Positions 1 to 10,286 of a DNA stretch of 34,538 nt are shown here, one piece after another. The notes beneath the pieces were generated by a model. The model worked only from the letters and a program-made list of their open reading frames with translations. It made no database searches and had not been told where the DNA came from. This DNA comes from Chromera velia (taxonomy: Eukaryota; Sar; Chromeraceae): the NCBI GenBank assembly GCA_018398765.1, contig JAHBMJ010000701.1, forward strand, positions 1-34,538, written 5' to 3'. Each line of letters begins with the position of its first letter. Position 1 is the stretch's first letter. Position numbers and translations under genes: made by a program.

Positions 1-537
1 CCCCTCCCCCCCTTTTTTTTACTAGGCGTCAGATTCTTTTCCCCGCCCACTGGTGGTTTTCTTTCCCTAAGCCGGAAGGCTGTTGCAATCTGTTGCCCCC
101 CGCGCGGGAGCCCCCCGGCGTGGCCGCAGCCCCTGGAAATTCGTGCATGCCCCCGCCGCCCCCCCGGACACACATCTGACGGCGAGACTGACGCACTCCG
201 TGCGAATGGCCCGGAAAGCGAAATTTATTTTTCATGCTCGCCGATGAAATTTGGTAAGTGCCCCCTCGCATGTCACTGCACACACAAGATCACACACCTA
301 AGACGATCGACGAGGAGAAACACAACTCCGACATGCATCCCAGAAATATTGATATGGCTTTGTCACACAGAACATCACAGAACATATCACAGAACGGCTG
401 CATGCTGGGAATATATAACCAGCCATCTTGACACGAGTTTTCCTGCTGCATTGCCCGTCGTCATTTCATACCAACCCGTGCCTGCGTCATTCATTTGTAG
501 AGCTTCAGGTGGCTGGGTATCCACTGACATCGCAATC
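1..537. other. No gene seen; 5' flank with one dispersed-repeat copy
   Basis: No convincing coding sequence is visible. The stretch starts with C and T runs, then a GC-rich block around 90-170. At 189-221 lies a motif with core GCGAATGGCCCGGAAAG that recurs inverted at 7811-7848 and, in part, near 17265-17281. The open frame that runs in from 244 has low-complexity composition before the methionine at 538, so it is probably 5' UTR or promoter of the following ORF. Confidence 0.4.
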
Positions 538-867
538 ATGCCTCCACCCTCTTACCCTCCCTGCCTCTTGAATCCTCACTCCATCCTGGACAAGGCAGAT
601 GTCCAGAATTCTCTGTTCAAGAATCATCTCTTCAGTGAACAGGAGATGAGTTCCTTGACCCGCACCATATCAACACTTGGAGGCTTCAAGACCCTCGCCC
701 TTCTTGCCGAGGCTTCTGAAGAAGACCTCGAAGAGTTGGGTCTCAGCAAGGCAGTGCGCAACACTGTGGGCAGGTGGAGGCGGGTGTTCAACCGAGAGAA
801 TGGACTTGAGGAGGTGAGGAGACTGCATCTCTCTCAGAAGACTAGGAAAAGGAGAGAACAATTATTA
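538..867 (+). CDS. SAM-like domain ORF, possibly the first exon of the downstream MATH-like gene
   Basis: From ATG 538 the frame reads about 110 residues and, if unspliced, stops at 874-876. Residues about 45-80 read GGFKTLALLAEASEEDLEEL then GLSKAVRNTVGRWRRVF. This pattern of a helix, 'teeDLeeLGl' and a basic helix resembles the second half of a SAM (sterile alpha motif) domain, a protein- or RNA-interaction module. A lysine/arginine-rich tail follows. A good donor (TTATTAG|gtaaat) sits at 868, leaving phase 1. An exon at 1414-1448 would continue in phase with a charged segment (D-L-K-E-K-R-R-N), leading into the exon at 1527. The ORF is therefore either a small intronless gene or exon 1 of the next gene. 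The SAM call rests on pattern only. Confidence 0.4.
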
Positions 868-876
868 GGTAAATGA

Positions 877-1413
877 AGGATGGATGGGGATCGCTGAAAT
901 ACGGCAAAGTAATATTCGACTGAATCCACAGCAAGGAAGGGTGCGGGCGTCAGAGCACCGAACAGAAAGCGTGAGAGAAGACAGAAGGACAAATCTCAAG
1001 GGTCACACCATCAGTACATATCCGAGGGCGTGCATAGAACCGGTGCACTGTCTTGTTGTTCAATCTTTAAAGTTGTCTTTCTCAAAATATTTTTTTTTCT
1101 GTTTGATCGCTCTCTTGCTGCTCTCCACTTTTGGTTTCTTTTTCAAGCCCTCGCTTGCTCCTTCGAGCGGTAAGGTGGAATGATGTGGCATGGGCGCCTG
1201 CAGGGCAACGCGAGGCCTAGCTCTAACCAGGCTCGCTCCCCCACGGACCGCCCACAATTAACCGCGAAAGAAACTCACCCACCACACCCCTCTCTCTACC
1301 ATGTGCCCCCCGCCGTGACGGAAAATCCTTCCCGCCTTGCTTGCCTGACTGAGTGACTCTCTTGATTCTCTAGAGCCCCCCCCCTCTCTCAGCTCAGCTT
1401 GCTGTCTCGGCAG
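877..1413. other. No gene seen; probable intron or intergenic spacer
   Basis: Frames here give only low-complexity translations, such as a hydrophobic run from a T-rich stretch at 1070-1150. Pyrimidine tracts rise towards 1380-1413, ending in two possible acceptors (agctcag at 1391-1397 and tcggcag at 1407-1413). The second fits the phase of the donor at 868. Confidence 0.35.
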
Positions 1414-4400
1414 ACCTTAAGGAGAAGAGAAGGAACACTCGCTCCCTTGTGCTCTTCTTTTTTCCTTCCTGCATAAGTCCTCCCCCACTTTGCCCTCCCT
1501 TCTTCCCTGTCTTGCTGTCCGTGCAGAGTTTGGAGGCTGACGTGGAGAGGAAGAGGGAAGGAAGCGGAACACGAGGGGGAGACGCCAACAAAAATCCGTC
1601 GGAAAAAATTGAGACCGACCATCTCGCCACTGTATGTTCTTGTGCGTGTGTGTCGGTCTTCGTACCCTCTCTCTCGGTTTCCCTGTTGTTCGTTCTTTCT
1701 CTCTTCTCTTTCCTTCCATCTCTCTTGTGTGTCCATCTCTCTTTCCTTCTTGTGTGTGCATCTCCGCGCGTGCGCGCGAGTGAGAGTGGGGGCCACAGGA
1801 AGGTACCATGTTTCTTTTTGTAGTTCCCCCCTTGTTTTTTTTCTTCTTTCACTCACATTGCTGTGCTCCTCCCTCTGCAGAGGGAGGCCGCTGGTCGGTC
1901 TACTCTGCCGAATTCTCAGCAGCAACTCCCTCTGGGTTTCCTTCTTTCCACCAGGCTACAACACAGAAGGCTTCCTTTCCCGCTCCTTGGTGGTTGCTTT
2001 TGGTCCCTCAGACGTTCACTCTGATGTCGCAAACACTCCTTTACCCCCTGCTCCATTTGACACACAGGACAGACGGGAGGCGCTCCTAGAGACACGACCT
2101 CCTTCATGTGTGTTTTTTCCATTCGGTACCGACCGAGCTAGATTCTTTAGTTCCTCTTCCTCTTCCTGCAGAATCTCCTCTCCAGGCTGGCTGAGATGCT
2201 CGGCAAAGTACGTATAGAGAAAGACCACACTCCTCTTCCTCCATCGAATTCTTCGGACGGGATGAAGAAAACGGGGACGGCAGGGGGGGAGAAGGAAACG
2301 CTGGCGCAACCCACGTCCACCCTTTTCTCGCCGGGTTCCGAACCATTCAGGTCGGCAGTTGCATGGGTAGATGGAGTGAGAGAGAGAGAGATGGGTGCTG
2401 GCAGAGGCAGCGTGGTTCTCGGAAGAAAGAGCAAGGTTCCCTGGAACGATTGCTGTGTGCACAATTATGCATGCGTGTATAAAGTGTCACAGGCGCCTAG
2501 GAGCGTTGATTGCATTCTTTTTGCATTCGGTTTTGTGAGGGGGTCACGAAAACTAGTCTCAGGATCAATCAGGCAGCAGGGCCCCCCATTATTTCTTTCT
2601 CTCTCTCTCTCTCGCTTCCCCTTAGATGCATGCGGTGGCTTGATCCATCTTCTCTTCTCTTCTCTTGTCCTGCACACACACTGCTTCGGTGAAATTTCTC
2701 CTCTCCTCCTTTCCCCCTTCCACATGATCTGTGCATGCATTCATGCAGGGACAACGCTCACTACATCCTGCGCATTCCCGACTTCGCAAAGAAGCTATCG
2801 TCCTGCAAGGAGGTGATGGGACGGTCGACCGGATCTGAGTGTGTGGAGAGCGCTCCTTTCGATTTTGCTGTCAGTCATGTGGATGGATGGATGGATGGAT
2901 GGATGGATTGCTCGGTTCTTTGTTTTCCTTTCACTGCCTGAACCTTTTTCGTTTTCCTCCTCTGGAACGGACGCTCTCTCTCTCTCTCTCTGTGTTTGTT
3001 TTGTGGTCTCTGTCTAGCAGCCAGTCCCTTGCTTGTTCGCTCATTTGTCCCGCTCTCTGTCGTCCTCTCTGTTTGTTCGTCTGTCTGCTCTTCGGGCGGC
3101 CTGTCTGTCTGTAACATACAGTTTGTCTGTCTGTCCTAGAGAAAGAACAGGAGCGGTTTGGTCTGTTTGCTAGCAACCGCTTGTCTGCTTCCGAGCGTGC
3201 CTGCCTGCCTGTAAATAAAGACATCATCAATGCATGTGGGCATTTCCCTTCCTTCCCTGCAGGCGTTCTCTCTCTGTGTGCACCCACCTCCCATGTCTTC
3301 CTTGAGGAAGGGGCGTTTCTAGTGCGCACCTAGTTTGGGTATTGATACCGATCTTGCTTGCGCTCCTCGCCCTTGCCTCTTTCCTTGTTTCCTTCCTTCC
3401 TTGCTTGCCTGCAGGAACACACATTCCGACTTGCCATCTTCCCCTCCTCCGCCCCTGCTGGAAACGAAATCCGTCCCGGGGAGCAGACAATGGACGTGTT
3501 CATCAAAAAACTGTCGGACGTGCAGAGCCGAATCTACCGGCACGTGCGGATAGGCCACGAGGCCGTGGGGGGGTGGGCGGAGTACTCAGGAGTGAATCCA
3601 GGGGCTGGATGCGGATGGTGAGTCGACTGATCGATCGATCGATCGATGATTGCATGGGAACATTTGTTTGTCTTGCATGCGCTCTCATTCTGCAGTGTCA
3701 CGGGAACGCTGAAAGAAAGCATCTCCCGCTCTCTCTCTCGCTTGCCCACTCGCTCGCTGTTCTGCTCTCTCGTTTGGAACCCCGGCCTTTCTCTCTTTGC
3801 ATTTGCAGCTCTTTGGGCTTTTTGGTTAAGTGTTCTTTGAATCCGTCCGTCCGACCTCCCTCTCTTTCCGCCTCACCACATCTACACGGCCGGTTGCAGT
3901 TTTGTTCTTCCTTCCTCCCTTCTCGATCCTTCCTTCCTTCCTTTTTGTTCGAAATGAATTGAGAGAGAGAGAGAGAGAGAGAACTGCCTGCCTGCATGCC
4001 GTTTTTATTCATTTTTCAAGAAGATCACAAATGCCGTCATGTGGACGTGTGCCGTGGTGGTCCCTCCATGACCCTCCTTTCTGACTCTCTCTCCACGTAC
4101 ATACAATGCAATGCAGGGCCTGGTGGAGCCGTGCGAACGCCCTGGAAAGCGCCAAACTGAATGGAGGTGTGTGGGTGTGTTCGATCTGCCTCTTCCTGCC
4201 TTCTCTTTTTTCTTTCCCCCCCTAGGTCTCTTCTTCTATCCCGTTCTTCAACTCCTCTCTGAAACCCCCGCCTCTGGCTGCTGCTGATGCGGGAGCTGTT
4301 TTTTTGCTTCGGCACGACCCCCTGCCTCTGCCACTTTCTTCCTTCTGTTTAAAAAAGAATGCATGCATGGGGCTTGCTCCAGTGGACTGATGGAATGAAT

Positions 4401-6437
4401 GAAAGAATGAATGAGAGAGAGAGAGGGAGAATCCAGGCACTCGCTTCCCCCCTCCCCGCCTTGCCTCTCTCTCTCTCTCTCTGTGCAGGTGTATTGGAGG
4501 TCACTGTGAACATGCGCCTGGACAGGCCCGCCGACCCCCCGCTGAAATTGAAGGCCGTCGAGGTCTCTTCGTACAGAGCCCGGGCGGTGTGGGCAAGGTA
4601 CAACTGGCCAAACGAAACGGTCGAGCTCTTACAGGGGTGGCAGCAGGGGGCAGAACCCTTTGAATTTCTGGTCCGTCCTTCAGACAGGCAGGGAGACTGC
4701 ATGCGGATTGTTTTTTTTCTTCCAGACACACCAAGCTTGGCACACTGTGTGGATGCTGCGGTTCTTGAGAGCGAATCCAAAAGCAAAAGCTGCATGGGGA
4801 CGGAATTAAGTTTTGCCTTCTGGTCCCTCCCTCCATAGAAACATGTTTCTATGAAACGTTTACCGCAAAGTGTCGAAAGGCGTAGGTTCAAAAAACAAGC
4901 ACGGACGTTCATAATTTCCTCGGGATTTCCTTTTCTTGTTTTGTTTTGTTTTGTTGCATGAATGAATGAATACATGCAGAGCGACCAGTGGTCCATCGGT
5001 TTGTTTCCGAAGGGCGTCACAAGAGGCCCCCAGGGGAAGGCGGCCTTGATGGTGATCAAAAAGGGAAACAAATTTAAGGGAAACGTGGGGGTGACTGTCA
5101 AGGTCAGTTTGTTCGTTCGTTCGTTCATTGAATGCTAACAAACAAATTTGGGCCTGTCCCTCTCTCTCTCTCTTTTTTTTTCTCTTTCTTCTTTCTTTCT
5201 CATGTCAAGGTTTTTCTGTCCCTGCCGTGGTGACTTTCAGCTCTCCCCTCTCTCTGCCAGCCAACTCTTCCTTCTCTCTCTTCACGCACACAACGGGAGA
5301 GCAGAGCATGCATCGATCGATCGATCGAGACGGCAAGGAAGGAAGGAAAGAAGCAATCAGAAGGCCTTCCAAGTACGCACATACATGTACACACGCACAC
5401 ACATACAATTATGATCCTCCCTACTTGTGGAAGGAAGTTTGTGCATGCAGATAGGGACGATCGAGATGTCCCCAAAGCATGTTTTTACTTTCATAAAGAA
5501 GCTATGTCACAAAGCTTACGTTAAAAAGGAAGGAAGTTTGTGCATGCAGATAGGGACGATCGAGATGTCAACCAAGCAGGCCACCAAGCAGCCCTCTGCA
5601 CCAGTCACTAGGGGACGCGAGCAGATGCTGCAATGGTCCTTCGGGTGGCCGCGATTCGGGGACTACTGCGAGCTTTGTGCGGTGGGCCCCTCCGTCCAGC
5701 TTTCTTTCCTTCAGGAACTTAGGCAGACCTCTCTCTCCGTTTATGTGTCTGTCTCTTTGTTTTGTTCTCTCACATTGTACCTACTCCTTTTGTTTGCGGG
5801 TTTTTCCTCTTTTCTCCTTCCTTCCTTTCTTCCTTCTTTCCTTCCTTCCTTCCTTCCTTCCCTCCCGAGCCGTATCGTCCCACCCATTCGTTTGTCCGAA
5901 AAGAAGGTGAACAGAGAGATAAATCTTGTAGGAGACCGGAAAGAACAACACTCTCTGTCCGCTTCTCTTCCCACCACATCAATTCCCATCGTGCAGACAC
6001 TGCGGTGTCTCTCTCAGACACCCGAAGGGCATGCAGTGACCACGAAAGACAAGAGATGGATGGGAGCCATGCAAGCAAGCAGAAAAGCAGGAGTCAAGAC
6101 TTATCGACAGGCTATAACGTGCCCTAAGTTTTATTGCTATCTCCTCCTGCATGCATGGATCCCTCAGACAGACAGCAGCAAGACTTCGGAGAAAGGAAGG
6201 CGCTCTGGCACCACTTTGTACAGCGCTCTGGCTCCCTAGTAGAGAATGTCTCGATGGCTGATGAGCCCCCCTGTATCTATCTATCTATCTGCATCAGACA
6301 GACGACTGCCCCCCTTCCATCTGCCCACCGGAGGCACTGCAGATCCTTCTTGTGGTTATTTTCCGTTCCCCTCTCCCCTCGTTCCGTCCCTCTCTCGGTT
6401 CCTTTAAGGAAGTTCATGCGTGGGTGGGTGAGTAAGT

Positions 6438-6480
<43 letters not shown>

Positions 6481-6603
6481 CGCGTGTGTGCGTGCGTGAG
6501 TGTGCAGCAAGCAAGCGGATCCTCCCGCGAACTGCAGATAGAGGTCTCGATTGAGCACCTGGATGGGGAGGTGGAGGTCGAGCCTGAGGGGAAGATTGAC
6601 TGA
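1414..6603 (+). CDS. Multi-exon gene for a protein with two tandem MATH/TRAF-like domains
   Basis: Well-supported exons are 2749-2812, 3415-3617, 4117-4166, 4489-4670, 4980-5102, 5451 (or 5550)-5681 and 6538-6603, ending in TGA. All join in phase. Weaker upstream exons are 1414-1448, 1527-1631 (charged linker), a possible 13-nt microexon 1881-1893, and 1955-2207. Domain 1 runs from AHYILRIPDF through TFRLAIFPS, MDVFIKKLSD and a GWAWW segment to VLEVTVNMRL. Domain 2 runs from EPFEF|SDQWSIGLFPKG through GKAALMVIKKGNKFKGNVGV and GWPRFGDYCEL to IEVSIEHLD. Each has the MATH-like order of a strand ending in '.FP.G', a 'GW' loop and a final 'I.V.V' strand. MATH domains bind partner peptides; the partner here is unknown. 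No BTB, RING or protease domain was found. The upstream exons may link to the SAM-like ORF. Domain identity is moderate, exon structure good. Confidence 0.5.
5429..5569 (+). repeat. 99-bp-spaced duplication of an intron end plus exon start
   Basis: A 42-base block is perfectly repeated at 5429-5470 and 5528-5569. Each copy contains the acceptor GTGCATGCAG followed by the first 20 or so bases of the exon (I-G-T-I-E-M-S). The copies are offset by exactly 99 bases, so both acceptors enter the same frame. Using the first adds 33 residues to the second MATH-like domain. Confidence 0.85.
5682..6537 (+). other. Intron with dense simple repeats
   Basis: The last intron of the MATH-like gene starts at gtgggc and ends at ctgcag. 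It holds a TTCC-rich tract around 5815-5865, a TATC run near 6276-6292, and a (GT)n tract at about 6440-6490 that turns into (GC)n. A second in-phase donor (gtccag) lies at 5694. Confidence 0.5.
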
Positions 6604-7248
6604 CCGTTTGACTCCAGATCGACGGTTCTTTTGAAGAGATCAATTCAAGAAAGATATCGAATTAAGGCCTGGTTTAATTCAAGTGCTAGTTCAAGTAGAA
6701 TGCTCTCTTGACTCGCCCGTAAATAGAGGGCGCTGATATTCTGAGCCATTGGTCTACGGTCGGTAACGGTCCTAGCTAAAGTCAAAGCAGCTAAGAGACG
6801 TGTATTTTTTATCAAAGGTTATAGAACAAAATTGTGGGACAGTATTGATTCAGATCATTTCAGATCATTTGATTCATTTCTATCTTTAGTTTCAATTGAT
6901 TGTAATTTAAATTCAATCGATTATTTACTTATTTAAACGAAATTTAAAAACTGCTAAATCACTTTCTGAGTATTTTTTTTATTTTAATTTAAATTATTTA
7001 AGAGTATTTATTAAAGACTTCATAGATAATGATAGGATAGGATAAGATTCATGTCCGAGGGCTCGGAAAGCGTAGCTGAGGGGCACTTACAAACAGTTGA
7101 GGTGGGAGGTCTCGGATGTTGACGTACATGCTGAATCTCCGATTGAAAAACTGCATGACGCACACAATTTCATCATTGATTGATTTTGATTGATTGATTG
7201 ATATGTTCTGCCCTAGGGCCTTCCCGCTATATCTATCTGTCGCCAGAG
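6604..7248. other. AT-rich spacer, no gene seen
   Basis: Directly after the stop codon the sequence turns AT-rich, with TTTAATTC-like and GATT repeats, including a tgattgatt run at 7177-7201. No frame looks coding. It resembles other AT-rich repeat zones in the window (12.25-13.3 kb, 21.5-26.9 kb). Confidence 0.5.
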
Positions 7249-7833
7249 CTAGCAGGGCGGGGCGTTCCCCAGCCTAAGCTGAGGTATCAGACCCCACCTT
7301 CGGGGCCCGCCAGAGTCTGTTGCCCTGGCCGCTGCTGCATGATTGTTCGTTGTTCGAGCCACGGCTCTGGATCCGTGTTGGCTTTCCAGCCTGAAAATCG
7401 ATCTGAAACGGCATGCGATTTGGGCTTCCTCGCTCTTCTTGTTCGCTTTATCAATTTTCTTCTGCGGCTCCCTCCTTCCCCACCCTAATGCTCCTTCGGT
7501 CATCTCTAAGTTATCAATTGTCTCCTTATATTCTTTTGTTAGTCTCTCAATCGCCCGCTGTCTCCCAGTGATTCCTACATGTCTGGCCGCCAGAGCGTCT
7601 CCTTCTATGTGTCCGTACCGTTCTGGACACTCCTCAAACACCCTCCGTCTGAATGACGCCCATCTAAAAAACTTATCCACTCCGGTATGACATTCATTCA
7701 ACAGAAAGCCCCGGAAATATTGCTGACATTGCCCCGGAAATATCGCTGAGAGGGCACTTAACAAAACTCGAGCACTTCCGACTCCAGTTAATTCCGAGTC
7801 TAAAGTTAAGTTCGCTTTCCGGGCCAATCGCAC
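7249..7833 (-). CDS. Orphan ORF of unknown function, possible mobile-element remnant
   Basis: An open frame of about 195 codons lies in a repeat-rich spacer. Its middle looks like real protein: a CHTGVDKFFRWASFRRRVFE stretch, then a charged helical part (ITGRQRAIERLTKEYKETID, followed by KKIDKANKKSEEAQIA). Both ends are poor. The listed start is a GTG, and an overlapping upstream frame (7694-7936) contains a near-duplicate of a CCCCGGAAATAT segment, so the frame is probably broken by a small duplication near 7706-7745. The dispersed motif found at position 200 also lies exactly at this 5' end. I do not recognise the family. A decayed transposon gene fits the context, but this is inference. 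Confidence 0.3.
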   Translation of the reverse strand: MRLARKANLTLDSELTGVGSARVLLSALSAIFPGQCQQYFRGFLLNECHTGVDKFFRWASFRRRVFEECPERYGHIEGDALAARHVGITGRQRAIERLTKEYKETIDNLEMTEGALGWGRREPQKKIDKANKKSEEAQIACRFRSIFRLESQHGSRAVARTTNNHAAAARATDSGGPRRWGLIPQLRLGNAPPC

Positions 7834-8003
7834 GGATCGAGTGCGTCAGATTGCCAAGCATTCGCGAATTTTCGTCATCCCAATTAGCACATGTGCGCGC
7901 GCGATGCGCGCGCTGACGCCCGCGTGTATGTAGCATGCTTTCATGACGTGCATGCAGTTTGCTGTATTCTTCACAGTAGACTTCACCTTTGAGGCGGACA
8001 TGA

Positions 8004-8362
8004 TTGTCCTCTAGACTTCCTGTTACAACTTCTGCTCAACAAACAGAAGTGCGTAAAGCAGAAGGGTCTGCTCGTCTTACGGGGAAAGAAGATCTTAGAT
8101 CGAGACCGAAGGACATATCGAAATCTGTGCATGAATCTCTGGAGAGAGGAGAAGTCTGTGTTATCATCGTAATCTACGGCTCTTCTGCTGAAGATGTCTG
8201 GCACAGGGACAAACGTGCAAGATGGTAAGAGGCCGGAAGCCCCAAGCGGCATGGAGTCTTGCGATCCCTTGAGTGCTTCCATCTACCCGTGAAAATCTGC
8301 ATGTGCCTGTGCAGGTCTGCAAGGGGCTACCCGGGTCCTCCCTGCGTTCTTGAACGCCGCTA
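8004..8362 (+). CDS. Possible short two-exon hypothetical gene
   Basis: The frame from 8004 to the donor gtaaga at 8226 has plausible composition (EVRKAEGSARLTGKEDLRS, then VCVIIVIYGSSAEDVW). Spliced to the acceptor TGTGCAG near 8314, it continues in phase for about 15 residues to a TAG around 8360. No domain is recognised. It could equally be a decayed exon or a chance ORF between the repeat zone and the LRR gene. Confidence 0.2.
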
Positions 8363-8452
8363 GACCCACAGCTAAGGTCCGTCACACGACCGTGAATTTT
8401 TGCGCTTGTTCCTGGTAGTCGCGTCTCACCCAGTTCCTGTGAGTCTGCCTGT

Positions 8453-8845
8453 ATGCTTCTGGTGACCCTTTTGTCTGCATGGACGCATCAGCAGTCATGC
8501 AGTTTGTCTGACCTTAATTCTGTCCCGAAAGTCCAGCAGAGCAGTACAGATATGAGGGAAGACACAGACTTGCGCAGAGCGTCAATTAGTCGCTTTCCAC
8601 TTCTCTCTTCACCTGTGACGCCCGACCACTCGTGCGCTCATTCGATTGTCCCAGTCTCTTCTTCTCCTCAGGTCTCTCCACTCATGGATGCGGCCGAAAC
8701 AATGCATCGTCTGTATACCACAGAAGTTCCTCGACGTTGTCTACGTCTGTTGATTCGAGAAGCAGCTGAGAGAAGTCTTATCTCCTTGCAAACAAGAGAC
8801 GATTCAGAGAGCGTGACGTGAACCTCGCTCTCTTGTTTCCTGCAG
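8453..8845 (+). other. Unassigned open stretch before the LRR gene
   Basis: After a possible acceptor (tctcctcag near 8671) the frame reads SPLMDAAETMHRLYTTEV and a leucine/arginine-rich helix-like segment, until a stop at 8819-8821. It could be an upstream exon of the LRR gene. However, the only phase-compatible donor (8813) would leave an intron of about 33 bp, which is too short, so the link is doubtful. Otherwise this is 5' flank. Confidence 0.2.
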
Positions 8846-9408
8846 GCACTTGTCGAGATGTCGAAATGCAAAGACACCTTCGGGTTGGCCTGGCTGACCT
8901 TGTGCTGCGTGAAGAAGGTGAGTTCGCTGTCCTGAGGATCTCCTTTGTCACAGCTGGGGAGCCAACTGTGAGGTTCGTTGGTCTTTCAGACAGAAAGAAG
9001 AAAGAACACAGAAACTGAAATGGAAGACAGATACAACGACAGAAAGACCCCAGCCAGCGAATGAGACGGCAAGCGAGGTAAGATGGGAGGCAGGCAGACA
9101 GACCTACAGACAGATAGATAAATAGGCAGACAGGTATACATACAGATAGATAGACAGGTAGCGAACAGACAGGCAGATTGGCCAGTAGAGGCAAATAAAG
9201 ACAGCCAGAAGAGAGATCTGCGTGCGTCTCCGACTTTGCGGACGGACCGCGAAAGTTTCCTTCCGTCTAGCGGTTTCTTTCCTGTTTACAATATGTTTTG
9301 CGACTGATGCATTCTTCTCTTTTCTTCTCCCCTCTTCTCTCCTCTTCGCAGAATGTGGTGCGGATGCCATTTGAAGTTCTGGATTTCTCGAGTGAGTTCT
9401 GTGCTCTC

Positions 9409-9450
<42 letters not shown>

Positions 9451-10247
9451 GTGACCATGCACATGTTTAGATGCATGTTGACACGCACACTTAAACAAAA
9501 ACATACATGCATACATAAATACATACATACATACATGAATGTACGTCTATTCATCCATGTGTACGAATTTTGCGGCACCTTTATGAGTTCTCTCGGCCTT
9601 TGAGTTTCGATTTGAATTTTGGGAGGCGGAGGGCCAGTGGGTGGATGGGGCAGGGGAGAAGGATTGAGTCAAAAAGTCAGGCAAGGACCGAAAAATAAAC
9701 GAAGGGGTTGGAGAAGGGAAGACTGCTGTCGGTCTCGAGAGACGAGAGACGAGAGGCAGCAGACGAAGAGAGACGGGAAAACAGAGTTTGCTGGGAGGTG
9801 CTGGGAGGTTTGCTGGGAGGTGCTGAGAGGTGCTGGTAGGTGCTGGGAGGTTTGCTGGGAGTTGTAGGAAACCTTCAAAATGCGCAGAAAAGGAGGGACG
9901 GGCATTGATTGCCAAAGGAAAAAGAGAATGTGAAAACGTTGAAAGTCGCACAATGCGATGCACTTTTTCCACGGTTTCTCTTCTTTTTGTTTTCCATTCC
10001 GTCGATGTACTTTTTCCCGGTTCTTTGTAAGTGTCTATCTTTTTTCGGTTTTTTGCCAATTGCAGGCAGCACACTCCCGGCATCGAAGCTGTTCTTCCTT
10101 CTCTCTTTCCTTCCAGACTCGACAAAAAGCCTCAAATTAGGTCAGGCAGTCGCATGCTTTTGTGGTTGGTCTCTTCGGTTGTTCGCTTGTTTTCTTTCTT
10201 TTCTTTTCTTTTTAATTCTTTCTTTCTTTCTTTCTTTTCTTTTCTTT

Positions 10248-10286
<39 letters not shown>

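Noticed and set aside
1389-1925. Several long overlapping minus-strand ORFs
   Set aside because: They derive from pyrimidine-rich introns on the plus strand (Lys/Arg/Glu-rich translations) and overlap the exon 1527-1631.
6277-6643. Minus-strand frames with Thr-His repeats
   Set aside because: They read the (GT)n microsatellite of the last intron of the MATH-like gene.
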